Below, one piece after another: positions 1 through 8,290 of a stretch of DNA of 64,000 nt. A model generated the notes under the pieces. That model was not told where the DNA came from and did no database searches. It saw only the letters and a list, made by a program, of their open reading frames with translations. Position 1 is the first letter of the stretch, and each line of letters starts with the position of its first letter. Source of the stretch: Acetobacter nitrogenifigens DSM 23921 = NBRC 105050 (GTDB taxonomy: Bacteria; Pseudomonadota; Alphaproteobacteria; Acetobacterales; Acetobacteraceae); the NCBI RefSeq assembly GCF_000429165.1, contig NZ_AUBI01000001.1, positions 1 to 64,000 of the forward strand. Direction: 5' to 3'. Both the position numbers and the translations under genes were made by a program.

Positions 1-1
1 A

Positions 2-508
2 GAGAAATCCAAAACGGAAACCCAAACCGGCGCGTCGGTTTCCCCAGCTAAGCTAGCTCATACTGAAAGTATAAAAGCTGTAGCTATAGCTCGGGAACCG
101 ACGAAGGCCGAGATTGACGCGGCGTATCACCGCATCGGTTCCAGGGCGTTCGAAGTCGCCGGGTTCGATCTGGCCCGCGACAGGGGTGATTACCGCGTGG
201 CGCGCCAGTGGGCGGCGGACGGGCTGCAGCGCGGCATGACGGCGGATCAGATCGAGCAGGTCGTGGTCGAGACCGTGGAAACCGTGACTGCGCGTGAGCG
301 TGGCGCCGGGCGAGTGCTTCCGCACATGGGATATTTCAAACCTGCTGTGGCGCAGGCGATCGAGCGGTTTGACGTTCATGCGCCGCGTACGGTGGAAGAT
401 CATCTGGCGCAGGAAGCGTGGCAGAAGGCCATGGGCGAGTGGATGCGTTCGGGCGGCAAGGGGCCGCAGCCGCAGCTGGTCGAATTCAGCAATTTGCGCG
501 CCGCATGA
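2..508 (+). CDS. Hypothetical phage protein, N-terminus cut by window edge
   Basis: The frame is open from the first complete codon at position 2, so the gene starts upstream of the window; GTG at 197 is only an internal candidate. The visible 168 residues are hydrophilic, with an alanine/arginine-rich helical centre and a C-terminal part rich in Trp, Glu and Pro. It overlaps the next gene by four bases (ATGA), so the two are translationally coupled. Its place directly before a DUF6362 protein and the terminase suggests an end-of-early-region DNA-binding or replication-associated protein. I recognise no motif that proves this. Function unknown. Confidence 0.6.
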   Translation, partial: EKSKTETQTGASVSPAKLAHTESIKAVAIAREPTKAEIDAAYHRIGSRAFEVAGFDLARDRGDYRVARQWAADGLQRGMTADQIEQVVVETVETVTARERGAGRVLPHMGYFKPAVAQAIERFDVHAPRTVEDHLAQEAWQKAMGEWMRSGGKGPQPQLVEFSNLRAA

Positions 509-1014
509 TGCGAGACAGCAAGGTTCCAGCGCCCTGCGATCCGGGTGAATTCGTGGATGTCTCGGCCCTAGCCTTCCGCAGCCGCAAGCCGACCGAGTTC
601 AGCACGCTGCGTCCGGTTGTGGATCAGGTGGCGGAATGGCTGGATGAGGCCGCAACCACACTGGCCACGTTGCACGTGAAAGACCTTCGTCCCGCCGGCG
701 TGAAGATCAATTGGCCGGACATCGTCGCTGATCGTTCGGATCTCGACTGGTTTCGGGCAAGCGATGACGTTCTGCCCTCGCCTACAGCCGACGCCGTGGC
801 GCGCATGGATATCGTTCTCGGCTGGCCGGGGCTTCTCGCAGACATGGGCCAGCGAACCGTCGTCAACAAGCGCCTGATCGTGAACCCCTATTCCGGAAAG
901 TTCCGCTGGGAATGGCGCGCTTTGGCGCGTCATCTCGGGATTGACCATAAGACCGCGCAGGCGTGGCACAGACGCGCCTGCGAGGTCATCGGAAAAAAAA
1001 TCGACCAAACGTAA
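505..1014 (+). CDS. DUF6362-like phage protein (possible helix-turn-helix)
   Basis: This is a 169-residue protein starting at ATG 505, overlapping the stop of the preceding gene; ATG 508 is an alternative. The C-terminal segment around residues 130-160 has the pattern WRALARHLGIDHKTAQAW, which reads as a helix-turn-helix: a helix with Leu-Ala-Arg, a turn at Gly-Ile, then a recognition helix. This fits the DUF6362 family found before terminase genes in alphaproteobacterial prophages. The central region has several Asp and Trp residues but no catalytic motif I recognise. Its position between early and late regions suggests a late-gene regulator or a factor acting near the packaging site; that is inference. 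Family assignment is from memory of the motif and is moderately sure. Confidence 0.6.
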   Translation: MMRDSKVPAPCDPGEFVDVSALAFRSRKPTEFSTLRPVVDQVAEWLDEAATTLATLHVKDLRPAGVKINWPDIVADRSDLDWFRASDDVLPSPTADAVARMDIVLGWPGLLADMGQRTVVNKRLIVNPYSGKFRWEWRALARHLGIDHKTAQAWHRRACEVIGKKIDQT

Positions 1015-1334
1015 TTTTCCTCTCCCCAAATTCCCCAGATTGCAGTATCTGCAAAGTCATGATGTGGGGTCGTGCAGCCTTTGGGGCGCACGGCCCTTTT
1101 TCGTTGGGCGCGCCGAACGCGGGAGGGTGTCATGTGATCTCGCCCCGCGCCCCCGACTCATGCGCCTCTCGCATGCACCCCGCCCCATCCATGCAATTTT
1201 CTTGGGTCCCTCCTGGAGGGTTCCCCTGCCGGGGGAAGTTCGAACCCCGGTAGGTCGGACTTTTTGAGAAAATAAAAGAAGGGTTTCTGTTGTTGTTGTT
1301 GTCGTCTGACCAAAGCGCGTCGTCTGGGCCGCCG
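1015..1334. other. Non-coding gap before terminase; candidate cos/packaging site
   Basis: No convincing gene is seen in these 320 bases. It holds three nested dyads: CCCTCC-T-GGAGGG (1208-1220), TTCCCC/GGGGAA (1221-1226 with 1232-1237) and CCGGGG/CCCCGG (about 1229-1250). The last two share bases and cannot form together. A T run follows at 1261. In lambda-type phages with a Nu1/A terminase the cos site sits just upstream of the small subunit gene, so this gap is the natural place for it. A transcription terminator before the late operon is the other reading. Confidence 0.4.
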
Positions 1335-1928
1335 ATGGCGACGCCGATGCTCAACAAGCGCCAGATGGGCAACCGTCTGGGCGTCTCCAGCCCGACCATG
1401 ACCGCGTGGCTGGAGCGCTGGCCGGACTTTCCGGTTGTTGAGCGCGGCACAAACGGCGCGAGCTACAGCTTTGATCCGGAAGCGGTGTTCAAATTTCTGG
1501 CGGAGCGGCGCGAGGAAGAGGCGCTCTCGCGGTCTGGTCGCGATGAAGCGCTTATGGCGCTGCAGCTTACGTTCGCCGAAATCTTGCCAGACCCGCCACA
1601 GGCTCCGGGCGCGGGGCGCAAGCTCAGCACTAAAGAAGAAATCGACCTCTGGAAGCTGCGCGACCTGAAACAGAAGGCGGCTAAAGAGAGCCGTGCTCTG
1701 GTTATCGTCGCCGAGGTCGAGCGCCTGTTCGAGAACGCGCTGGTCAAACTCAGCCGGGACGCGGGGACCTTCATTCGTCGCCTTGGGCAGCAGGAGCGTT
1801 GGCCGGACGCCCAGATACGGTCCGTCGAGGCGCGCTTCGCAGAAATGCAGCGTAAGTCAGTCAGCGACGCGCTCGCCACTCTTGAAAGTGAGCCAGACGA
1901 TCATGAGCGCCAGCTCGACCTCACTTGA
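1335..1928 (+). CDS. Terminase small subunit (gpNu1/DUF1441-like)
   Basis: This 197-residue protein begins at ATG 1335 (MATPMLNKRQMG). The N-terminus is a winged-helix-like DNA-binding segment: residues about 5-45 contain LNKRQMGNRLGVSSPTM, a turn, and a WLERWPDFPV segment, the pattern of Nu1-type small subunits that choose a helix and wing to read the cos site. The C-terminal half is a charged helical region (KEEIDLWKLRDLKQKAA) expected to form dimers and contact the large subunit. It overlaps the terminase large subunit gene by 26 bases, as usual for this pair. TTG or other codons upstream would extend it, but the ATG gives the family's usual beginning. Role: recognises phage DNA and loads the large subunit for packaging. 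Confidence 0.8.
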   Translation: MATPMLNKRQMGNRLGVSSPTMTAWLERWPDFPVVERGTNGASYSFDPEAVFKFLAERREEEALSRSGRDEALMALQLTFAEILPDPPQAPGAGRKLSTKEEIDLWKLRDLKQKAAKESRALVIVAEVERLFENALVKLSRDAGTFIRRLGQQERWPDAQIRSVEARFAEMQRKSVSDALATLESEPDDHERQLDLT

Positions 1929-4032
1929 TGACCTGATGCCTGGCGACGTGCTGTTCGCCGATCCTCGCACAATCGTCCGCAAGGCGCTGCAGGCCTATCT
2001 GCCCGCCGAGAAGATATCAGTCGCCGAATGGGCGGCGCAGAGCCGCTATCTGGACAATCGCGGCGGTGGCTATGTCGGACGCTGGTCGCACGACGAAGCG
2101 CCCTATCTCGTCGGGCCGATGGAGGCGCTCACAAGCTGGTCGCACCTGACTACGGCGGTAGTGGGGCCTGCCCGATCAGGGAAAACCGCGTGTGGCCAGA
2201 ACTGGATCGGGCAGACAGTCGAAAATGATCCGGCTGACATGCTGGTCTACGCGCAGACGGAAGATGTTCTCGAAAGCTATGTAAAGCGCGAGATCGAGCC
2301 CATGATCGCCAGCCATCCGGTGATGGCGGAACGGCTTGGCGCGGCGCCGAAGCTCCGCTCCATGAAGTTCAAACAGTTTCGGGGGATGTGTGTAGAGTTT
2401 CTCTCGGCCACGAAGAACAACCTGATCAACAAGGGCGCTCCGCGCGTCATCATGACGGAGCTCGACGCCGTCTCCCCCGAACTGGGCGACGCTTACAATC
2501 TCGCCTCTTTCCGTCGTCAGACATTCGGCAGGGAGAGCATGGTTTTCGCCGAGAGCCACCCTGACCGCGCGCGAGGCCTCGATCCGTCCCTATGGACCGA
2601 CGGCATCATGAAGCTCTACGCGGATAGCGACCGACGCACCTGGTGGTGGCCCTGCCCGCACTGCAACGCGTTTTCCAGTCCGACGCCAGGCGCCACGCGC
2701 GAAATGGTGCTCCACTGGCCTGAAGATGCGCCCCTAGACGAAATCAAGGAGGAAGCGCGGCTCGTCTGCCCCTGCTGCGGCTCTCTGATCGAGGACAAAT
2801 GGCGGCGCGCCATGAACCTCGACGGCGTGTGGGTCGGGTCTGGCCAGGAGATATCGGAAGATGGGGAGGTTTCTGGCGAACTGATCAAGAGCGACATAGC
2901 CGGGTTCTGGATCACCGGACTTATGTCGCCATTCGTAATTGACGGCATCGGCGCACTCGCGCGGGAAATGGCGAAAGCAAAGCGGGCTTTCGAGATCACT
3001 GGCGACGAAAAGGACCTGAAGGAAGTCACGGTCAAGCGCTTCGGCATTCCCTATGGGGGGCAGCGCAAGGCAGGCTCTCTCGACGCCGCGACCCTCGCTG
3101 ACCGCGCCGAGCCAGCGCTCAAGCTTGGCCGCGTGCCTGTCGGCGTGCGTTTCCTGACTGCCGGCATCGACATTCAGTCCAACCGTTTCGAAACACTCGT
3201 GCGTGGATGGGGGCGCGGTAGCGAGAGTTGGGTCATAGACCGGTGGGAGGTTCCAGCCGATCCTGCCACAAGCCCGGATGCCTGGGACGCGTTGCTGCGG
3301 GACCTGCGCCAGCGCAAATACGAGCTCGACGACGGTTCTGGTCGCGGTATGAGCATCCGCGCCATCGGTTACGATAGCGGCGGTCAGGAAGGCGTGACTA
3401 TTCAGGCCTACAACGCCTGGCGCCGCGCCCGAAAGTCGGGTCTCGCCAGAATGGCGGGCCGGATTGACGGGCGGGAAGCGTGGACGCTGTTGCCGCTCAA
3501 GGGCGCGTCCAGTCTCAACGCGCCTCCCCTTTCCGTCTCGCACCCCGACAGCCAGCGGCGGGATAGAAAGGCGTCGGCGCGTGGTGAAATCCCGGTCGGG
3601 CTTTTCAATCCCAACCGCGCGAAGGACGATCTGAACGTCGCCTTGCAGAAGGCTGAACCGGGGCCGCTTGCGATTCACTTTCCGGGTGCGCTGCGGGAGG
3701 GTGAAGCGCCCTACCCGTTCTTCGAGCAGCTCGTCGCCGAGGAAAGAGGGCCTGGCGGCCGTTGGGTCAAGAAACGAGGCGTCTCTCGCAATGAGGCTCT
3801 CGACCTCATGGTCATGACTTCAGTGATGGCGTTCCTTTTCGGGGCGCATCGCATCAACTGGGACAGGCCGCCCGCATGGGCGGCCGAATGGGATGAAAAC
3901 AGCCTGGTTTCTGTGATTGAGGACGCCACGGCCGGCACGCATCCGACCGGCGTGGCCAGTCCTCACGTCGGCAATACAACCGCGCCATCCCGAACGCCTC
4001 AAAACAGGCGGCGCACGCGCTGGGCTGTGTGA
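1903..4032 (+). CDS. Terminase large subunit, lambda gpA family
   Basis: This 709-residue packaging motor and nuclease starts at ATG 1903, inside the end of the small subunit gene. An N-terminal ATPase domain has a Walker A-type loop GPARSGKT near residues 85-92 and a Walker B-like stretch with IMTELDAV near residue 190. A zinc-binding insertion follows, with CPHC and CPCC pairs around residues 250-290. The C-terminal RNase H-like nuclease region begins with the TAGIDIQSNRFE motif, where the Asp is an expected metal ligand. Length is close to lambda gpA (641) and its longer relatives. It works with the gene before it to cut concatemeric DNA at cos and translocate it through the portal. The C-terminus is basic (RRRTRWAV). 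Confidence 0.95.
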   Translation: MSASSTSLDDLMPGDVLFADPRTIVRKALQAYLPAEKISVAEWAAQSRYLDNRGGGYVGRWSHDEAPYLVGPMEALTSWSHLTTAVVGPARSGKTACGQNWIGQTVENDPADMLVYAQTEDVLESYVKREIEPMIASHPVMAERLGAAPKLRSMKFKQFRGMCVEFLSATKNNLINKGAPRVIMTELDAVSPELGDAYNLASFRRQTFGRESMVFAESHPDRARGLDPSLWTDGIMKLYADSDRRTWWWPCPHCNAFSSPTPGATREMVLHWPEDAPLDEIKEEARLVCPCCGSLIEDKWRRAMNLDGVWVGSGQEISEDGEVSGELIKSDIAGFWITGLMSPFVIDGIGALAREMAKAKRAFEITGDEKDLKEVTVKRFGIPYGGQRKAGSLDAATLADRAEPALKLGRVPVGVRFLTAGIDIQSNRFETLVRGWGRGSESWVIDRWEVPADPATSPDAWDALLRDLRQRKYELDDGSGRGMSIRAIGYDSGGQEGVTIQAYNAWRRARKSGLARMAGRIDGREAWTLLPLKGASSLNAPPLSVSHPDSQRRDRKASARGEIPVGLFNPNRAKDDLNVALQKAEPGPLAIHFPGALREGEAPYPFFEQLVAEERGPGGRWVKKRGVSRNEALDLMVMTSVMAFLFGAHRINWDRPPAWAAEWDENSLVSVIEDATAGTHPTGVASPHVGNTTAPSRTPQNRRRTRWAV

Positions 4033-4071
4033 AGGGGTGCTCAGACTGCGGGGGGCTTTAGGAGGAATCCG

Positions 4072-4827
4072 ATGGTTGTATCGTTAGACATCAAATTTGA
4101 CGCCAGACAGGTCATGAAGGACCTGCGTGCGCTTTCTGAAAAGGAAGTTCCGAACGCAACTGCAGCGGCGCTAAACCGCCTCGCGAAAGGCGCATCATTA
4201 CAAGTTCGCGATCGGATGGAAGAAGTATTCGACCGCCCAACACCGTTTACTTTGAAAGGATTTTACGCGAAGCCCGCGCGCGCAAATGATCTCGAGGCGT
4301 GGGTGGCGACACGAGATTACGCCCCCAAGGGCAGTCCTGCGATCCGATACCTTGGACCACAGATTCGCGGCGGCCGCCGCGACATGAAGGGAATAGAGCG
4401 TGCTCTCTCCCCTCTTTCGGGAGGGCAGTTCATTCTGCCGGGCAAAGATGCCCCACTCGATCAATACGGTAACATTTCTCGCGGCGTGCTCGTGCAGATC
4501 ATGAGCCGCCTCAGCGTCATGCGCGATTCGACCGCCAACATATCCAGCAAAACAGCAGCTCGTCTGGCGAAGGCCGGGAAAAACGTCAAAGGTCAAAAAA
4601 GTGAATACTTTATCGGGCGCGAGCGGGGAAATGGCAGACCCACCGGCGTCTACAAGCTCGTCGGACCCGGGAAGGTCGCTCAAATTCTGAAGTTTGTGGC
4701 CAAGCCTCCAACCTACAAAGCGGTCCTCCCCGTCGAGCAGATTGTTCAGGACACCATCGCGCGTCGCGCTGGACGCATCGCGCAGGAAGAAATCATCAAG
4801 GCGTTTCAGAAACGAGGGCTGCGCTAG
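4072..4827 (+). CDS. Minor tail protein Z / tail-completion-like protein
   Basis: This 251-residue protein starts at ATG 4072 after a good AGGAGG-like ribosome site. The N-terminus has an alanine-rich helix (ATAAALNRLAKGAS) followed by a basic DRMEEVFDRPTPFT segment. A middle stretch (IRYLGPQIRGGRR, then ILPGKDAPLDQYGNISRG) resembles proteins annotated as minor tail protein Z in lambda-like phages. Such proteins complete the tail tube end that joins the head. In lambda, Z lies after the FII connector, whereas here the gene sits between terminase and gpW, so it has been moved or is a different protein with the same fold. The assignment rests on motif memory; hypothetical protein is the safe alternative. 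Confidence 0.5.
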   Translation: MVVSLDIKFDARQVMKDLRALSEKEVPNATAAALNRLAKGASLQVRDRMEEVFDRPTPFTLKGFYAKPARANDLEAWVATRDYAPKGSPAIRYLGPQIRGGRRDMKGIERALSPLSGGQFILPGKDAPLDQYGNISRGVLVQIMSRLSVMRDSTANISSKTAARLAKAGKNVKGQKSEYFIGRERGNGRPTGVYKLVGPGKVAQILKFVAKPPTYKAVLPVEQIVQDTIARRAGRIAQEEIIKAFQKRGLR

Positions 4828-4863
4828 AGCGTCGCTGTCTCTGCTGAACGCATAGAGGCGGCC

Positions 4864-5136
4864 ATGCGTAAATCGATTTTCCCGGTTCCATGCGGAACCT
4901 GGGCGGGCATGACGGAAGCGCAGGTCATCGCCGCCAGAAATGGCGCGCAGCTTGCTCTTCAGCAGTTGCTCTCAGGAAAGCGCCCGGCATCGGTCAGTTA
5001 CGCGCAGGGAGACGGAAGCCGAAGCGTATCCTTCAGCAATTCGGATCAATCGCAGCTGCGCATGAACATTCGCGAGTTTAACATTTTACTGGGCGTTCAA
5101 TCGCGCCGCAGACCCATGAGGCCGTATTTCCGATGA
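4864..5136 (+). CDS. gpW-like head-to-tail joining protein
   Basis: This 90-residue protein has the gpW pattern: a short N-terminal part with a WAGMTEAQVIAARNGAQLAL helix-like segment, a glycine/serine turn region (SVSYAQGDGSRSVSFS) and a second helix around MNIREFNILLG. Lambda gpW has 68 residues; this version is longer at both ends. In lambda, gpW binds under the portal after packaging and lets gpFII and the tail attach. The stop overlaps the portal gene by four bases (ATGA), the same W-B order as lambda. The C-terminus is Arg-rich (RRRPMRPYFR). Confidence 0.8.
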   Translation: MRKSIFPVPCGTWAGMTEAQVIAARNGAQLALQQLLSGKRPASVSYAQGDGSRSVSFSNSDQSQLRMNIREFNILLGVQSRRRPMRPYFR

Positions 5137-6776
5137 AAGCGCCCCGGTTGATCGCGAAAATGTGGAATGCGATCGCAGACGCAGGCAATTCCCCTTCCCT
5201 GCCTCCGACCGCGCTTCCCGGTTTCATGGGGGGAATGGGTGGCCCGTTTGCCTATGACGCCGCCAATATTTTCAGTCAGGAAGGATCAGACTGGAATCCG
5301 CTGCTACGGTCGCCGGATAATGAAATCAATATGCACCGCGACCGCATGGTCGCACGTGCGCGAGATCTCTATCACAATGATGGCTGGGCGCGTGGCGCCA
5401 TCACGCGGATTTCCGACAATGTTGTCGGCGCGCAGTGGAGACTTGTCGCGAAGCCGGACTATCGAGCGCTGAACCAGCGCTACGGCAAGGGGTTCGATTC
5501 CGTTTGGGCCGACGAGTTTCGGCGGGTTGTGGAAGCCGAATGGCGCACATGGTCAGACGATCCTCTGTTCCTATGCGATCAGGAACAGGCGATGAGCGTG
5601 CAGCAGATGCTGCGTCTGGCCTTTATGCACCGCATAAAGGACGGAGAATCTCTGATCCGCCTGTTTTTCGATGAAGACCGGATCGCAATGGGCGCGCTTT
5701 ACGCGATGACCATGCAGGTCGTGCATCCGGACCGGCTCTCGAACCCCTACCAGCAACAGGACACGCATTTTCTGCGTGGCGGGGTCGAACTGAACGATGA
5801 TGGGGCTCACATCGCCTATCATCTCCGCCGGGCTCACCAGTTCGATTATTTCGACGCCGTTGAAAGCGTCGAATGGGAGCGTATCCCCCGTTACACGCCC
5901 TGGGGCAGGCCTGTCCTGATCCACTCCTACGATCGCGACGACGCGGGGCAGCACCGGGGACTGTCGGTCTTTGCCCCCATCATGAACCGGTTCCGCATGC
6001 TGTCGCGATATGACCAGGCCGAGTTGCAGCAGGCCCTGATCCAGACATGTTTCGCGACGTTCTTCGAAAGTCCCTATGACGCGGAAGACGCGATGACAGA
6101 CGGAGAAGGTGGCGAAGGATCGCAGTATCAGGAAAATCGCAGGGATTTTCACGAGCAGAACCCCATGGCGATAAACGGGGTTCGTATCCCTTCCCTCTTT
6201 CCCGGTGAGAAGGTGTCGACCGTATCCGCCAGCCGCCCATACAGCGGATTTGCAGAGTTCCACCGGGCGTTCCTGCGCAATTTCAGCGCAGCGTCCGGAA
6301 CATCGGCTGAGCAGATCAGCATGGATTACAGCCAGACGAACTACTCTTCGTCTCGCTCATCGTTTCTGGAGGCGTCGAAAACCATGTATCGGCGTCGTGA
6401 AGATTTCGGTCGCGATACTGCGCGGCCAATTTATGTCGCGCATCTGGAAGAGCAGTTTGACCGCAAGCTTCTTCCCCTGCCCCGCAACGCACCGGACTTC
6501 CTTGAAGCGAGGGCGGCCTATTCGCGGTGTTGGTGGATCGGCCCCGGTCGCGGATGGGTCGATCCGGTCGCCGAGCGGCAGGGCGCCATTATGGGGCTGG
6601 ATGCAGGCCTGAACACGCTCGAACGCGAGTGCGCCGAGCAGGGGCTGGATTATGAAGAGGTTCTCGATCAGCGCAGCACCGAACGCCGAATGATGGAGGA
6701 ACGCGGCATCCCGTTCCCTGAGTGGGCGGTAGGCGCTCCTGTACCAAGAGCGATGAAGGCGCCGGACGCCCAATGA
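5133..6776 (+). CDS. Portal protein, lambda gpB family
   Basis: A 547-residue protein, close to lambda gpB (533). It carries hallmarks of the lambda portal family: the early segment RARDLYHNDGWARGAITRISDNVVG (described here by its ends, about residues 70-95), WRLVAKPDYRALN, a central MQVVHPDRLSNP strand, and a C-terminal segment with AEQISMDYSQTNYSSSR typical of these portals. It forms the dodecameric ring at one capsid vertex through which terminase pumps DNA and to which the neck binds. The gene is coupled at both ends by ATGA overlaps, to gpW before it and the S49 protease after it, matching lambda W-B-C order. Confidence 0.95.
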   Translation: MKAPRLIAKMWNAIADAGNSPSLPPTALPGFMGGMGGPFAYDAANIFSQEGSDWNPLLRSPDNEINMHRDRMVARARDLYHNDGWARGAITRISDNVVGAQWRLVAKPDYRALNQRYGKGFDSVWADEFRRVVEAEWRTWSDDPLFLCDQEQAMSVQQMLRLAFMHRIKDGESLIRLFFDEDRIAMGALYAMTMQVVHPDRLSNPYQQQDTHFLRGGVELNDDGAHIAYHLRRAHQFDYFDAVESVEWERIPRYTPWGRPVLIHSYDRDDAGQHRGLSVFAPIMNRFRMLSRYDQAELQQALIQTCFATFFESPYDAEDAMTDGEGGEGSQYQENRRDFHEQNPMAINGVRIPSLFPGEKVSTVSASRPYSGFAEFHRAFLRNFSAASGTSAEQISMDYSQTNYSSSRSSFLEASKTMYRRREDFGRDTARPIYVAHLEEQFDRKLLPLPRNAPDFLEARAAYSRCWWIGPGRGWVDPVAERQGAIMGLDAGLNTLERECAEQGLDYEEVLDQRSTERRMMEERGIPFPEWAVGAPVPRAMKAPDAQ

Positions 6777-7639
6777 GCCGCCTGCCCTTTCTCGCGCAAC
6801 GGGTCTTCAACGTCCCGGTCGCCATTCACCCACAAAAGGCCGAAATCATTGTCGCCGCCCTGTGGGAGCGTCTTGGCGTCGCTCATATGGTCAGCGGCGG
6901 CCGGCGTGTTCAGGCGGCGGACATTTTGGAAGATGCTGACGGATTTGGCGACGCAGCCCCTGACAAAGGCTACGAAGCTGTCAACGGCGTCGCAGTCATC
7001 CCTGTGTCAGGCACTTTGGTGCAGAAACTGGGATCGATCCGCCCTTACTCCGGAATGACCGGTTATGACGGCATCCGCCACAACCTGCTCACGGCGCTCG
7101 ATGACGACGCGGTCAGGTCGATCGTTCTGGATATCGACAGTCCAGGCGGCGAAGTCGCCGGCTGCTTTGACCTCACAGATTTCATCTATGACGTGCGCAA
7201 GCAAAAGCCGATACGCGCGATGCTCGATGAAAATGCCTTCAGCGCTGCTTATGCCATCGCTTCGGCCTGTGAGACGATCACTGTTCCCCGAACGGGCGGC
7301 ACCGGGTCTGTCGGTGTGATTTGCATGCACGCCGACTGGACCCGGGCGATGGACAAGGAAGGCGTCACGGTCACGCTCATCCGTTACGGCGCGCTCAAGG
7401 CGGAAGGGTCGCCTTATGAAACCCTCAGCCCGGACGCCCTGGGGCGTATTCAGGCGGATATCGACAGCATGGGCGAGCTGTTCGTCGAGACTGTCGCCCG
7501 CAACCGAGGCCTGCGCGCCAGCGCGGTTCGCGGCTTCCAGGCGAGAACCTTTCTTGGCGCTGAAGGCGTCAGGGCAGGCCTCGCCGACGCGGTGATGTCG
7601 CCAGCACAATCCTTCGCGGATTTCTCGCGCGGGCAATAA
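6773..7639 (+). CDS. S49 family head maturation protease (lambda gpC-like)
   Basis: A 288-residue SppA/ClpP-fold serine protease starting at ATG 6773, overlapping the portal stop. The nucleophile region reads DENAFSAAYAIASAC (Ser about 157), and the general base lies in RYGALKAEGSPYE (Lys about 209), the Ser-Lys dyad of S49 enzymes. The IVLDIDSPGGEVAG strand gives the oxyanion loop. It is expected to cleave portal and scaffold during prohead maturation. In lambda the scaffold Nu3 is encoded inside the protease gene; here the protease ends after the S49 domain, and a separate acidic protein follows that may supply the scaffold. Confidence 0.92.
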   Translation: MSRLPFLAQRVFNVPVAIHPQKAEIIVAALWERLGVAHMVSGGRRVQAADILEDADGFGDAAPDKGYEAVNGVAVIPVSGTLVQKLGSIRPYSGMTGYDGIRHNLLTALDDDAVRSIVLDIDSPGGEVAGCFDLTDFIYDVRKQKPIRAMLDENAFSAAYAIASACETITVPRTGGTGSVGVICMHADWTRAMDKEGVTVTLIRYGALKAEGSPYETLSPDALGRIQADIDSMGELFVETVARNRGLRASAVRGFQARTFLGAEGVRAGLADAVMSPAQSFADFSRGQ

Positions 7640-7662
7640 CCGAACTTTTATCAGGAACAACC

Positions 7663-8280
7663 ATGGCAACTCGTAATCGGGCGCGGCTGTCGTTCGCGCA
7701 TCTGCTCGCCTCCACGTCTATGTCGTCAGGCCGCCGCGCCGACGACGATAGCGACAATCGTCAGGACCCGGCAGACGCCGACGACGATGATGAAAATGAC
7801 GATCCTGCCGGCGACGGCGTTCCGGCCGCTCGTCGGCGCGCTGACGATGATAGCGATCCCGACAACGTCGATGACCCGGATGACGGCGACGGACAGGCGC
7901 GCGGCAGCCGGCGTGCGGACGATGACGCGCCGGACGAAGAAGATGACGAAGCCGACGACGCCGATCCGTCCGCCCGCGCCGCAAGGCGTCGCGAGCGAGC
8001 ACGCTGCGCCGCCATTTTCGGTAGTCGTGCTGCGGCGCATCGTCCGGACATGGCGGCGCACCTCGCGTTCAACACGTCGCTCAGCGCGAACGAAGCGGTG
8101 CGCACGTTGCAGGCTTCAGCAAACGGAGCCCGGTCATCCGGTCCAAGCCTGAGCCGACGCATGTCTGCGTTTCCATCCAGTCGAACCGGAATGGACACAG
8201 CACCGAAATCTCGCGGGCAGCAGGTTTCGGCGAGTTGGGAAGCGTCGGCCAGGCGTGTCGGCATCCAGTTGAAGAAGTGA
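7663..8280 (+). CDS. Asp-rich repeat protein, presumptive capsid scaffold
   Basis: A 205-residue protein between protease and decoration genes. Residues about 24-105 are extremely acidic, and the phrase RRADDD occurs three times, followed each time by Asp/Glu/Pro-rich spacer sequence. Residues about 105-150 are basic then helical (ARAARRRERARCAAIF; HLAFNTSLSANEAVRTLQ), and the C-terminus is basic (RRVGIQLKK). An acidic, removable body plus a basic C-terminal helix that can dock on capsid protein is what scaffolds look like, and the position matches lambda Nu3. No sequence motif proves this, and the repeats are unusual for the family. An alternative is a structural protein of unknown role. Confidence 0.6.
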   Translation: MATRNRARLSFAHLLASTSMSSGRRADDDSDNRQDPADADDDDENDDPAGDGVPAARRRADDDSDPDNVDDPDDGDGQARGSRRADDDAPDEEDDEADDADPSARAARRRERARCAAIFGSRAAAHRPDMAAHLAFNTSLSANEAVRTLQASANGARSSGPSLSRRMSAFPSSRTGMDTAPKSRGQQVSASWEASARRVGIQLKK

Positions 8281-8290
8281 GGAGGCCAGA

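Noticed and set aside
1201-1265. Possible tRNA, because of a GTTCGAA stretch in a stem
   Set aside because: The bases around TTCGAA do not make a 5-bp T-stem, no matching acceptor strand or anticodon arm can be formed, and the 3' end lacks a CCA-compatible stem. Better read as packaging-site or terminator dyads.
2734-3678. 314-codon minus-strand frame
   Set aside because: Antisense to the terminase large subunit; composition of a shadow frame.
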